Assembly (NCBI GenBank): GCA_903915535.1
Contig: CAIWTJ010000123.1
Span: forward strand, 1-44,629
From: Enhydrobacter aerosaccus
Lineage (GTDB): Bacteria > Pseudomonadota > Alphaproteobacteria > Reyranellales > Reyranellaceae
DNA length: 44,629 nt
Direction: 5' to 3'
How positions within the stretch are numbered: position 1 is the first letter of the stretch; each line of letters opens with the position of its first letter. The position numbers were made by a program, and so were the translations under genes. This document shows positions 1 through 7,729 of this stretch, piece after piece. The notes under the pieces are model-generated. The model was not told the origin of the DNA, did no database searches, and saw nothing but the letters and a program-made list of their open reading frames with translations.

Positions 1-32
1 ACCAGCAGCCAGACGAGGGAGGCGATCCTCAT
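1..32 (-). CDS. 5' end of an unidentified, probably membrane, protein (runs off window)
   Basis: A start codon at complement 32-30 overlaps the TGA of the upstream SDR gene by one base (TGATG). The ten codons visible read MRIASLVWLL, a short basic start followed by a hydrophobic stretch, as in a signal peptide or first membrane helix. Nothing more can be seen. Given the neighbours, a membrane glycosyltransferase or another arabinose-pathway protein is possible, but that is inference from context only. Confidence 0.45.
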   Translation of the reverse strand, partial: MRIASLVWLL

Positions 33-781
33 CAGATCGATAGCCTGTTGAACACGATGCGCGGAATGTGGCGCACGATCAGCATGATGAGCTGCCAGAC
101 CGGCGGCGCATATACGACGGACTTCTTGCGGTCGATGCCGCGCACGATGACGCGCGCCACGTCCTCCGCCGAGGCGAGGCGTCTTCCCCGTGCCTTATGA
201 TCGGCTGCCATCGGCGTGTCCGTCGGGCCGGGCTTCAGCAGCACGATCGAGACGCCGCTGCCGGCCAGGCGATGCTCGAGGCCCTCGGCATAGCGGGACA
301 GCAGGCCTTTGGAGGCGCCGTAGGTGTAATTGGCCTTGCGTCCGCGATCGCCGGCGACGGACCCGATGAGCGCGACCGTGCCGCGACCGGCCTTGGCGAA
401 CTTGTTGGCGAACGCCTCGGCGAACAGGGCCGGGGAGACCGCATTGACGACCAGCACGTCGTGCGCGACCTGGATGTCCTCGCACAGTTCCTGTGACGGC
501 ATCCAGCCATGGGCGATCAGCACGATGTCGACCGGGCCGGCGGCCGTCGCGGCATCCGCCACGCGCACGATTTCCCCGGGGTCGAGGAAATCGGCGGTCA
601 TCACGGATACGGTCGAGCCGGGCCCTCGCACGCGCAGATCGGTGGCGATGCGCTCGGTGCGGGCCGCATCCCGCGCGACCAGCAGAAGCTCGACCGGCCC
701 GCGCTGCACCCAGAGGCGACAGCAGTGCTCGGCGATGCCCGACGTGGCGCCGATGACGACGATGCGTGTCTTCTCTGTCAT
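32..781 (-). CDS. dprE2: DprE2-like short-chain dehydrogenase (keto-sugar lipid reductase)
   Basis: This 249-residue protein is a classical short-chain dehydrogenase/reductase. The N-terminal nucleotide-binding motif GATSGIA is at residues 11-17, the catalytic Ser at about 141, and YGASK (Tyr154, Lys158) completes the active site. In mycobacteria DprE2 reduces the 2-keto intermediate made by DprE1, giving decaprenylphosphoryl-arabinose. Here the gene lies one base after the DprE1-like gene on the same strand, which is the main reason for the specific call; by sequence alone it is only an SDR. The ATG at complement 781 is the natural start. The next gene downstream overlaps its stop codon, so the set is translationally coupled. 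The lipid carrier and final glycan in this organism are unknown. Confidence 0.8.
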   Translation of the reverse strand: MTEKTRIVVIGATSGIAEHCCRLWVQRGPVELLLVARDAARTERIATDLRVRGPGSTVSVMTADFLDPGEIVRVADAATAAGPVDIVLIAHGWMPSQELCEDIQVAHDVLVVNAVSPALFAEAFANKFAKAGRGTVALIGSVAGDRGRKANYTYGASKGLLSRYAEGLEHRLAGSGVSIVLLKPGPTDTPMAADHKARGRRLASAEDVARVIVRGIDRKKSVVYAPPVWQLIMLIVRHIPRIVFNRLSI

Positions 782-782
782 G

Positions 783-2075
783 TCAGCTTCCCATCAATCG
801 CCGCGACATGCCGGAGCTTATGCCCGGGTCGCGATAGGTCAGAAACTCGGCGAGGCGCGGGTAGGTCGCCTCGAACATCTCGCGCGGCATGCGCGCATCC
901 TTGGCGGGATAGAGCCGCCCGCCGGCGGTGCGCACGATGGCATCGAGCTGCGCGAACAGCTCGAGCACGCCCGGTCGATTCTGGAAGTCGAGCGCCAGCG
1001 TGACCCCGGGCGCCACGAAACTCAGCAGGCCGGGCGGCGCGCGGTCGCCGAAGGTCTTGAGCACGGCCAGGATCGAGCCTTCGTTCGCGCGCGCGATGGC
1101 GTCGAGCATGTCCGCGACCGCGTGCCTGCCGGCCGCGGGAGGAACGACACATTGATATTGATAGAAGCCCTTGGGACCGTAGAGCCGGTTCCACTGTCCG
1201 ATGCCGTCGAGCGGGTAGAGGAACGGCTCGTAATGCACGATGCGCCGCCCGAGGTGACGCTTGTTCAAGGCATAGTAAGCCTCGTTGAGCGCGCGCAAGG
1301 TGAGGCGATTGACCAGCGAGACTGGTGGGGTGAAGGGGAAAGTCTTCTGCCGCGCGCGCCGCGGGGGGTAGCTCCCGGCGGTCGGGTTGGCGCGCATGAA
1401 CAGGCCGCGCACGTCGGCGCCCGAGGTGCAGTCGATCCACGAGACCGTGTGCTCCCAGGCCGGCTCGGAGTCCGACGAGAGCTGAAAGAAGGCATCCAGC
1501 CCCTTGAACGGCAGGGTTTCGCCCTCGAGCCAGGGGCCGGGCGAGCGTCGCAATTGCAGCTCGGCCTGGGCGATCACGCCGGTCAGGCCGAGGCCGCCCA
1601 CGGTCGCGGCGAACCAGTCGGGCCTCAGGCCGGGGCCGCAGTCGATCGTCTCCCCGTCCGTGCGCACCAGCTTCAGCCGAGTGACGTGATCGCCGAACGT
1701 GCCGGCGCCGTGGTGATTCTTGCCGTGCACGTCGTTGGCGATCGCGCCGCCCACCGTCACGAGCTGGGTGCCCGGCACGACCGGCAGGCTCCAGCCGCGC
1801 GGGATCATGAGGCGCTGGATATCGAGCAGCAGCACGCCCGCCTCGCAGGTGAGCCGGCCCGTCGTCTCGTCGAAGGCAATGAGGCGGTCGAGACCGGCCG
1901 TGCTCCACAGCACGCCGTTGGGGTTGAGGCACGCGTCGCCGTAGCTGCGCCCCAGACCATAGGCGATGCCGGGCTTGTGGGCTGCCAGGGCGGTGCCGAT
2001 CCGGTCGCGGTCGCCCAGCTCGATCACCTGGTGCGGCAGGGCCGAGAGGCGGCCCCATGACGAGACCGGCCTCAT
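783..2075 (-). CDS. dprE1: DprE1-like FAD-dependent polyprenylphosphoryl-ribose 2-oxidase
   Basis: This 430-residue flavoprotein has an FAD-binding PCMH domain followed by a C-terminal ALO-type substrate domain. GLGRSYGD (about 40-47) and VTVGGAIANDVHGKNHH (about 106-122) match, as I recall it, the FAD-binding segment of mycobacterial DprE1. YPAKDAR near residue 392 corresponds to its active-site lysine. The expected reaction is oxidation of the ribose 2'-OH on a polyprenyl phosphate carrier, the first half of the epimerisation to arabinose. The position of the mycobacterial benzothiazinone-target cysteine appears to be Ala361 (GVTLALDF). The start at MRPVSSWG overlaps the stop of the GtrA gene by four bases (ATGA). 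The reading frame stays open further upstream, but that part is antisense to ubiA and is not coding. Confidence 0.88.
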   Translation of the reverse strand: MRPVSSWGRLSALPHQVIELGDRDRIGTALAAHKPGIAYGLGRSYGDACLNPNGVLWSTAGLDRLIAFDETTGRLTCEAGVLLLDIQRLMIPRGWSLPVVPGTQLVTVGGAIANDVHGKNHHGAGTFGDHVTRLKLVRTDGETIDCGPGLRPDWFAATVGGLGLTGVIAQAELQLRRSPGPWLEGETLPFKGLDAFFQLSSDSEPAWEHTVSWIDCTSGADVRGLFMRANPTAGSYPPRRARQKTFPFTPPVSLVNRLTLRALNEAYYALNKRHLGRRIVHYEPFLYPLDGIGQWNRLYGPKGFYQYQCVVPPAAGRHAVADMLDAIARANEGSILAVLKTFGDRAPPGLLSFVAPGVTLALDFQNRPGVLELFAQLDAIVRTAGGRLYPAKDARMPREMFEATYPRLAEFLTYRDPGISSGMSRRLMGS

Positions 2076-2470
2076 GCCGTGCCGCCGAACACGTAACGCT
2101 TGTCGAGCCGGTACTTGGTCCAGTAGCCGATCGCCAGGCCGATCAGGCCGCCCAGGTAGCGCATGTCCTTGCTCTCGAAGAGCCTGTCGAAGCCGAACTC
2201 GAAGCCCCAGAAGATCGCCGTAGTGGCGACGCCGGTCACGGTGTAGAGCACGAAGGTCTGGGCATCGTGCAATTTGTCGCGCGGGCGGAAGCGGAAGATG
2301 AAGCTCTTGTCGAGCATGTACTTCACGACCAGCCCGACGCCGGTGCCGACGAACACCGAGAGCGCCACCTGGAACGGCCCCTGATAGGCGCGGACCGTGA
2401 GCTCCTGGGCGCCGATATTGGTGGCCATCGCGATGAGCGCCAAGACCGCGTAGATGATCGCCAGCCGCAT
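2072..2470 (-). CDS. GtrA-like small membrane protein
   Basis: This 132-residue protein has four predicted membrane segments and the GtrA-family features VVKYMLDKSFIF and the C-terminal YWTKYRLDKRYVF. GtrA-like proteins are thought to help flip or present polyprenyl-phosphate-linked sugars across the inner membrane. One of these (Rv3789) belongs to the mycobacterial arabinan locus. The start was set at MRLAIIY: the frame is open 49 codons further upstream, but that part overlaps ubiA and has no membrane or family character. The stop overlaps the start of the DprE1-like gene. The start lies only 28 bases from the divergent ubiA start, so the two transcripts must share a very compact promoter region. 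Confidence 0.8.
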   Translation of the reverse strand: MRLAIIYAVLALIAMATNIGAQELTVRAYQGPFQVALSVFVGTGVGLVVKYMLDKSFIFRFRPRDKLHDAQTFVLYTVTGVATTAIFWGFEFGFDRLFESKDMRYLGGLIGLAIGYWTKYRLDKRYVFGGTA

Positions 2471-2498
2471 TGATTGCCAGTATAAGCGAGATAGCGGA

Positions 2499-3359
2499 AT
2501 GAAACTTCCTTTTAATATCCGGTTGCCCGAGCTGCTGCGGCTCGCGCGCCCCAAGCAGTGGGTCAAGAACGGCTTCGTCCTGGCGCCGCTGATCTTCGCC
2601 CGGGAGTTCCGCGACATGGTCGCGGTCGCCCAGGCTTTCGGCGCCTTCGGCCTGTTCTGCGTGGCCTCGTCGGCGACCTACATCCTGAACGACCTGCGCG
2701 ACATCGAACGCGACCGCAGCCATCCCGTGAAGAGCTGGAGCCGGCCGCTCGCCGCCGGCACCGTCAAGCCCGCGACGGCGATTGCGTTGCTGGTCGCGCT
2801 CTACGCGGTGCTGGTTGCAGGCGTGGTCTGGTCGCCCAAGACGATGGCGGTGATCGGGGCATACCTGGTGCTGAACTACGCCTATTCTTTCTGGCTGAAG
2901 CACCAGCCGGTGCTCGACATCTTCTCCGTCGCGAGCGGCTTCGTGCTGCGCATCTATGCGGGCGCGGTGGCGATTGCGGTGCCAGTCTCCAACTGGATGG
3001 CGATCACCACGCTCTGCCTCGCGCTTTATCTGGCGGCGATCAAGCGGCGGCAGGAACTCGCGACGGCGGGCAGCGGCAGCCGCGAAGTGCTGCAGCGGTA
3101 CTCGGTCGCACTGGTCGACCGCTACGCCGAGATTTCGGCGGTGGGAGCGCTGATCTTCTACAGCCTGTTCGTGATGTCGGCGAACAACGACCGTCTCGGA
3201 TTCACCATCCCCTTGGTGATTTTCGGCCTGTTCCGCTACTGGTACGTGGTCGAGACGCTGGAAGGCGGCGAGTCGCCGACCGACGTCGCCGTCACCGACA
3301 AGCCCCTGATCGCCGCCGTCGGGCTGTGGCTCGGCGTCTGCCTCTACGCTCTCGCCTGA
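2499..3359 (+). CDS. UbiA-family decaprenyl-phosphate phosphoribosyltransferase-like protein
   Basis: This 286-residue polytopic membrane protein carries the prenyltransferase motif N64-D-L-R-D68-I-E-R-D72, followed by HPVKSWSRPLAAG. The start region LARPKQWVKNGFVLAPLIF is typical of the branch that transfers 5-phosphoribose from PRPP to decaprenyl phosphate (Rv3806c type), not of ubiquinone enzymes. It would supply the phosphoribosyl lipid that, after dephosphorylation, is substrate for the DprE1/DprE2 pair next door. ATG at 2499 was chosen over an in-frame ATG at 2454, which would overlap the gtrA coding start and adds a non-family tail. It is divergent from the gtrA-dprE1-dprE2 set. Confidence 0.85.
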   Translation: MKLPFNIRLPELLRLARPKQWVKNGFVLAPLIFAREFRDMVAVAQAFGAFGLFCVASSATYILNDLRDIERDRSHPVKSWSRPLAAGTVKPATAIALLVALYAVLVAGVVWSPKTMAVIGAYLVLNYAYSFWLKHQPVLDIFSVASGFVLRIYAGAVAIAVPVSNWMAITTLCLALYLAAIKRRQELATAGSGSREVLQRYSVALVDRYAEISAVGALIFYSLFVMSANNDRLGFTIPLVIFGLFRYWYVVETLEGGESPTDVAVTDKPLIAAVGLWLGVCLYALA

Positions 3360-3371
3360 TTGTCCCCGGGA

Positions 3372-3400
3372 GCGTCTTGATTCCGTAACCTAACCGTCGC
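3372..3400 (+). promoter_or_regulatory. Candidate degenerate Pho boxes upstream of phnC
   Basis: Three 7-mers with 11-base period, GCGTCTT, CCGTAAC and CCGTCGC, are separated by 4-base spacers GATT and CTAA. PhoB sites are direct repeats of a CTGTCAT-like 7-mer with 4-base AT-rich spacers; the matches here are only 4-5 of 7. Position just before phnC supports phosphate control. This is a visual match only. Confidence 0.35.
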
Positions 3401-3434
3401 GTTTGTGCAGCGTGCGGCCGCTACGGCTTCACCC

Positions 3435-4250
3435 ATGTTGCGACTGGACAGCGTTATCAAGAGTTTCGGCGCCAAGCGCGCGGTCGACGGCATTTCGCTG
3501 GTCGTGCCGTCGGGGCAGCTGGTGGGTGTGATCGGCCAGTCGGGGTCGGGCAAATCGACCCTGCTGCGTATGATCAACCGCCTGAGCGATCCGACCTCGG
3601 GAAGCATCCACTACGGCGACGTCGACGTGACGGCGCTGAAGGGCCGCGATCTGCGGGCGTGGCGGGCGCGCTGCGCGATGATCTTCCAGCAGTTCAATCT
3701 CTCCGGCCGCCTCGACGTGCTGACCAACGTGATGATGGGCCGCGCCTTCCACGCACCCCTCAGCCGCTCGCTGTTCAAGCTCTGGAATGACGAGGAAAAA
3801 GCGCTGGGCCTGTCGGCGCTCGAAGGCCTCGACATCGGCCGCCTCGCCGCGCAACGCGCCGACACTTTGTCGGGCGGCCAGCAGCAGCGGGTCGCGATCG
3901 CGCGCGCGCTGGTGCAGGAGCCCGAAATCATCCTGGCCGATGAGCCGATCGCCTCGCTCGATCCGCGCAACACGCAGGTCGTGATGGACGCGCTCCAGCA
4001 CATCAACCGGCACATGGGCATCACCGTGATATGCAACCTCCACAGCCTCGACCTGGCGCGCAAGTACTGCGACCGGCTGGTCGGCCTCGCGGGCGGTCGC
4101 CTCGTGTTCGACGGCGTGCCGGCGGAGCTCACCGACCGTGTCGCGCGCGACCTCTACGGCCTCGAGTCGGGCGAAGTGCTCTCTCCTGAAACGCAGCCCG
4201 GCCTTCTTCCCGTCGGCGCCGAGACGGGCCTCGCGCTCGCCAATCACTGA
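3435..4250 (+). CDS. phnC: Phosphonate ABC transporter ATP-binding protein
   Basis: This is the ATPase of the phosphonate importer, working with PhnD in the periplasm and the two PhnE permeases. The Walker A motif GQSGSGKST, the Q-loop segment FQQFNL, the signature [15 protein letters not shown] and Walker B IILADEP followed by the switch histidine region (ICNLHSLD) are all present. The length of 271 residues is usual for PhnC. The first clear family residue is MLRLDSV, so ATG 3435 is preferred; the frame is open to 3405 with no better ribosome site. It starts the rightward arm of the phosphonate locus, 24 bases before phnD. Confidence 0.93.
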   Translation: MLRLDSVIKSFGAKRAVDGISLVVPSGQLVGVIGQSGSGKSTLLRMINRLSDPTSGSIHYGDVDVTALKGRDLRAWRARCAMIFQQFNLSGRLDVLTNVMMGRAFHAPLSRSLFKLWNDEEKALGLSALEGLDIGRLAAQRADTLSGGQQQRVAIARALVQEPEIILADEPIASLDPRNTQVVMDALQHINRHMGITVICNLHSLDLARKYCDRLVGLAGGRLVFDGVPAELTDRVARDLYGLESGEVLSPETQPGLLPVGAETGLALANH

Positions 4251-4274
4251 TCGTCCTCAACAAGGAGATTCGCA

Positions 4275-5189
4275 ATGTTCAATCGTCGACAGATCCTGGG
4301 CTCGGCGCTCGCCGCCAGCTCGCTCGCCGTCACCCGCAGCGGCTGGGCCGCCGGCTGGCAGGCGAAGTATCCCGAATTGGTCCTCGGAATCATTCCCGCC
4401 GAGAACGCCTCGGGCGTCGCCGACCGCTATGCGCCGTTCGTCGAGTATCTGTCGAAGGAACTGGGCACCAAAGTGACGCTGCGCGTCGCCAACGACTATG
4501 CTGCGGTGATCGAAGGCCAGCGCAACGGCTCGATCCACATCGCGGGCTACGGTCCGGCCTCCTACGCGCGCGCGGTCGTGACCGGCGTCAAGGTCGAGCC
4601 GTTCTGCACGACGGTGAACGACGATGGCACCGTGGGCTATTACTCGGTTTTCTACGTGCGCACCGACAGCCCCTACAAGACGATCGAGGATCTCAAGGGC
4701 AAGAACCTCGGCCTCGTCGATCCGAACTCGACCTCGGGCAACAACGTGCCGCGCTTTATCCTGAACAAGGAGAAGATCGTGCCGGAGAGCTACTTCTCGC
4801 ACGTGACCTACACCGGCAGCCACGAGAACGCGGTGATCGCGCTGCAGCAGAAGACGGTGGATGTCGCCGCCAACTGGTGGAACTCGGAGGACGACTCCAA
4901 CCTGACGCGCATGGTCAAGAAGGGCCTGGCGAAGAAAGAAGACTTCCGCATCATCTCCAAGTCGGACCTCATCCCGAATTCGCCCTTCGCCTATCTGGCC
5001 GACATGCCGGCCGACGCGAAGGCCGACATCTGGAAGGCCTTCCAGGCTGCGCCCACCAAGGCGAAGGCCGCGTTCGACAAGCTCTCGGACGGCAAGGACA
5101 AGGAATACAAGGCGGTCGACGCCAAGTACTACGAAACGGTCGTCGAACTGATCAAGTTCATCGACAGCCTGCGCAAGCAGAAGAGCTAG
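4275..5189 (+). CDS. phnD: Phosphonate ABC transporter substrate-binding protein
   Basis: This 304-residue periplasmic binding protein has an N-terminal export signal with an arginine pair (MFNRRQILG) and a hydrophobic core ending near WAA, suggesting Tat or Sec export. The mature part shows PhnD features: VLGIIPAENA, an FVEYLSKELG segment, VANDYAAVIEGQRNG and AGYGPASYA. It binds phosphonates and delivers them to PhnE. A strong Shine-Dalgarno AAGGAG lies 9 bases before the ATG. The gene is followed by a 12-bp hairpin (5201-5231) that separates it from phnE and probably protects the phnD message. Confidence 0.93.
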   Translation: MFNRRQILGSALAASSLAVTRSGWAAGWQAKYPELVLGIIPAENASGVADRYAPFVEYLSKELGTKVTLRVANDYAAVIEGQRNGSIHIAGYGPASYARAVVTGVKVEPFCTTVNDDGTVGYYSVFYVRTDSPYKTIEDLKGKNLGLVDPNSTSGNNVPRFILNKEKIVPESYFSHVTYTGSHENAVIALQQKTVDVAANWWNSEDDSNLTRMVKKGLAKKEDFRIISKSDLIPNSPFAYLADMPADAKADIWKAFQAAPTKAKAAFDKLSDGKDKEYKAVDAKYYETVVELIKFIDSLRKQKS

Positions 5190-5200
5190 GCAGCCAGCCT

Positions 5201-5231
5201 GGGAGGCGATCGACCCCTCCGGTCGCCTCCC
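5201..5231 (+). other. Strong intercistronic hairpin between phnD and phnE
   Basis: GGGAGGCGATCG (5201-5212) pairs with CGGTCGCCTCCC (5220-5231) to give a 12-bp stem with one G-U pair and a 7-base loop. There is no T-run after it, so it is not a standard intrinsic terminator. Its place after the binding-protein gene fits a stabilising or attenuating element that raises phnD levels above those of the permeases. Confidence 0.6.
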
Positions 5232-5259
5232 GTCTCCTGCCCCGCGTAATGTATCCCGC

Positions 5260-6144
5260 GTGATCTCTCCGATCGCCCAGTTGCCCGAGGCCCAGGTCCG
5301 GCCACTGCTCGCCGCCTACGCGGCGGCGGTACGGGCGCGGCGCCTTCACACATTGCTCACCATGGCCGTCGTGCTGGCGGCCGCGGCACTTTCCTGCGTC
5401 GCGGCCGAAGTCTCGCCGTCGCTGTTCTTCGCCAAGATCGGCAATTTCACGGGCTATATCGGGCGCCTGTTCCATCTCGACAGCGGGGCGCTGGTCGTCA
5501 CCGATCCCGTCGAATGGTACTGGGGCCTCGCCCGCTGGGCACGCCTGTTGGGCGAGACCATCGTGATGGCTTATGTGGGCACGGCGCTCGGCGCGATCGG
5601 CGCCTTCTTTCTGGCCTTTCTCGCCGCAGCCAACGTGACGCCGGCCCGCTGGCTGAGTTTCACGGTGCGCCGCTTCTGCGAGTTCTGCCGCACCGTGCCC
5701 GGCCTGGTCTTCGCCCTGATGTTCGTGATTGCCTTCGGTCTCGGTCCGATGGCGGGCGTGCTGGCGATCGCGATCCATTCGCTGGGCGCGCTGGGCAAAC
5801 TCTTTGCCGAGGTCGTCGAGAACATCGACATGAAGCCGGTTGAAGGCGTGCAGGCGACGGGGGCGCCGTGGCACGTCTCGATGCGCTTCGGCGCGTTGCC
5901 GCAGGTCATGTCGAATTTCGTCAGCTACGTCTTGCTGCGCTTCGAGGTCAACGTGCGCGAGAGCGCCGTGCTGGGCTTCGTGGGCGCCGGCGGCATCGGC
6001 ATGGACCTGTTCGAGGCGATCCGCAAATTCTACTACTCCGACGTCTCGGCCATCCTGGTGATGATCGTGGTCACCGTGGCGGTGATCGACATCTTCACAG
6101 GCAAGATCCGGCATCGCCTGATCGGCTTGGTGGAAGGCCGTTGA
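5260..6144 (+). CDS. phnE: Phosphonate ABC transporter permease (first of two)
   Basis: This 294-residue inner-membrane permease has about six hydrophobic segments. The EAA-loop region reads LGALGKLFAEVVENIDMKPVEGVQATGA, the expected PhnE sequence for contact with the PhnC ATPase, and the C-terminal ESAVLGFVGAGGIGMD is typical. The start is a GTG at 5260; there is no in-frame ATG near it and no convincing Shine-Dalgarno, consistent with lower expression than phnD. The stop overlaps the next permease start by one base (TGATG). Confidence 0.9.
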   Translation: MISPIAQLPEAQVRPLLAAYAAAVRARRLHTLLTMAVVLAAAALSCVAAEVSPSLFFAKIGNFTGYIGRLFHLDSGALVVTDPVEWYWGLARWARLLGETIVMAYVGTALGAIGAFFLAFLAAANVTPARWLSFTVRRFCEFCRTVPGLVFALMFVIAFGLGPMAGVLAIAIHSLGALGKLFAEVVENIDMKPVEGVQATGAPWHVSMRFGALPQVMSNFVSYVLLRFEVNVRESAVLGFVGAGGIGMDLFEAIRKFYYSDVSAILVMIVVTVAVIDIFTGKIRHRLIGLVEGR

Positions 6145-7001
6145 TGCTGGATCGAAGCCGAATAGACCTCGCCGCGCTGCGTGCGCGCCATCCCGGACAT
6201 TTCGGCGGCGCGGGCCGCAATCGATCGGTGGCGATCGTCTTCGGCGGTGCGCTCTTGCTGCTGCTGCTCGGCATGGCCGATCTTGGCTTCTTCGGGCTCA
6301 ACACTCTCACGGGCATCGGCAAGCTCTGGGACGTCACCGTGCTGATGCTGCCGCCGGAGCCGGGAAGCTGGGCGATGTTCCGACTCTATCTGTGGGGCCT
6401 GATCGAGACGATCGCGATCGCCCTGCTGGGCACGCTGGTCGCGGCCGTGCTGGCGGTGCCGCTCGGCCTGCTTGCGGCGCGCAACGTCACCACCGCCAGG
6501 ATCGTGACCTTCCTGACCCGGCGCTCGCTCGACACCATCCGCAGCGTCGACATCCTGATCTGGGCGCTGATCTGGATCGGCGTGGTGGGCCTGGGTCCGT
6601 TCGCCGGCGTGCTTGCCTTCGCGACCTCCGACATCGGCAGCTTCGGCAAGCTCTTCTCAGAGGCGATCGAGGCGGCCGACCGCAAGCCGGTCGAGGGCAT
6701 CGTGTCCACAGGCGGCGGACGCGTGCTGGGCGTACGCTTCGGCCTCTTGCCGGAAGTCTTTCCCGTGCTGGCAAGCCAGGTGCTTTATTTCTTCGAATCG
6801 AACGTTCGCTGGGCCAGCATCCTGGGCGTGGTGGGCGCGGGCGGCATCGGCCTGCAACTGTCCGAGGCGATCCGGACATTGGAGCTGCGGCAGGCGTCGT
6901 TCATCATCCTGATGATCCTGGTGACGGTGGCCGCCATCGATCTCGTTTCCAATCAGTTGCGCTTCGCCCTGATCGGCAAGCGAGGGCAGGCAAGGACGTG
7001 A
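6144..7001 (+). CDS. phnE: Phosphonate ABC transporter permease (second of two)
   Basis: This 285-residue permease is paralogous to the preceding one, with the same architecture and EAA loop (IGSFGKLFSEAIEAADRKPVEGI) and the end motif WASILGVVGAGGIGLQL. The two probably form a heterodimeric channel for phosphonate, a common arrangement in rhizobia-type clusters. ATG 6144 overlaps the stop of the first permease by one base. Its own stop overlaps the GTG of the DUF1045 gene (GTGA), so uptake and this enzyme are coupled. Confidence 0.92.
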   Translation: MLDRSRIDLAALRARHPGHFGGAGRNRSVAIVFGGALLLLLLGMADLGFFGLNTLTGIGKLWDVTVLMLPPEPGSWAMFRLYLWGLIETIAIALLGTLVAAVLAVPLGLLAARNVTTARIVTFLTRRSLDTIRSVDILIWALIWIGVVGLGPFAGVLAFATSDIGSFGKLFSEAIEAADRKPVEGIVSTGGGRVLGVRFGLLPEVFPVLASQVLYFFESNVRWASILGVVGAGGIGLQLSEAIRTLELRQASFIILMILVTVAAIDLVSNQLRFALIGKRGQART

Positions 7002-7729
7002 CGGAACGCTACGCGGTCTACTACGCACCGAGAGCAGAGGAAGGTCTCGCGATTGCGGCCGGGCAGTGGCTTGGCATCAGCCCTGAGGGCGGTCGGCTCC
7101 GCCGCCAGCCGCTGCTGTCGGGTATGTCATCGGAGAGACTTGCGGAAATCACCGCTGATCCGCGCCTCTACGGCTTTCACGGCACGTTGAAGGCGCCGAT
7201 CGCGCTGGTCGACGGCGCGACCGAGCGCGATTTCGTCGAGGCCGTCGGCCGCTTTGCCGCGACGCTGCGCGAAGTGGCGGTGCCGTCGATGGTGCTTGCC
7301 GAGCTCGGCGACTTCCTTGCAATGGTGCCGCAGGAGCGCTGCCCGGCGCTGCAGGATCTGGCCGATTGTTGCGTCGTGGAGTTCGACGAATACCGGCGAC
7401 CGGCCGACGAGGCAGAACTGGCGCGCCGGCGCGCGCCGGGGCTGTCGGCGCGCCAGGACGCGCTGCTGCTGCGCTGGGGCTATCCCTATGTGCTGGAAGA
7501 GTGGCGTTTCCATCTGACGCTCACCGGCCGCATCGAGAATACGGCCGAACGGGCGGCGGTGATGGCGATCCTGCGCAAGCGCTTCGGCGGTTTCCTCGAC
7601 CGCCCCCTGCAGGTCCGCGATCTCTGCGTCTTCAGGCAAGCCGCGCCGGGGCGGCCGTTCACCGTGCTCGCGCGTTTCAGGCTCGGCGGCGGACGTCTGG
7701 TGAGAACCGAAGTGTGGCGAGCAAGCTGA
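6998..7729 (+). CDS. DUF1045 2H-phosphoesterase-like phosphonate metabolism protein
   Basis: This 243-residue protein begins VTERYAVYYAP, as DUF1045 family members do, and has the two His-x-Thr motifs of the 2H phosphoesterase fold: H61-G-T63 (in YGFHGTLKAP) and H172-L-T174 (in RFHLTLTG). That fold opens cyclic phosphodiesters. In this locus phnP, which in E. coli opens the 5-phosphoribosyl 1,2-cyclic phosphate made by C-P lyase, is absent while phnN is present. I therefore infer this protein does the PhnP step. The start is a GTG overlapping the phnE stop. The 3' end runs 53 bases into the antisense of phnN. The biochemical role is not proven from sequence. Confidence 0.82.
   Translation: MTERYAVYYAPRAEEGLAIAAGQWLGISPEGGRLRRQPLLSGMSSERLAEITADPRLYGFHGTLKAPIALVDGATERDFVEAVGRFAATLREVAVPSMVLAELGDFLAMVPQERCPALQDLADCCVVEFDEYRRPADEAELARRRAPGLSARQDALLLRWGYPYVLEEWRFHLTLTGRIENTAERAAVMAILRKRFGGFLDRPLQVRDLCVFRQAAPGRPFTVLARFRLGGGRLVRTEVWRAS

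Noticed and set aside
330..2060. 576-codon open frame on the plus strand across the SDR and DprE1-like genes
   Set aside because: Antisense of two well-recognised genes; Arg/Ala/Gly/His-rich translation with no domain. Such frames are expected in high-GC DNA.
2076..2903. Upstream extension of the DprE1-like frame to 2903
   Set aside because: The part beyond 2075 is antisense to ubiA and runs over gtrA; the family N-terminus begins at MRPVSSWG, with an ATGA junction.
5201..5231. Intrinsic terminator after phnD
   Set aside because: The stem is strong but is followed by GTCTCCTGCC, not by a T-run, and phnE lies only 29 bases further; listed instead as an intercistronic hairpin.
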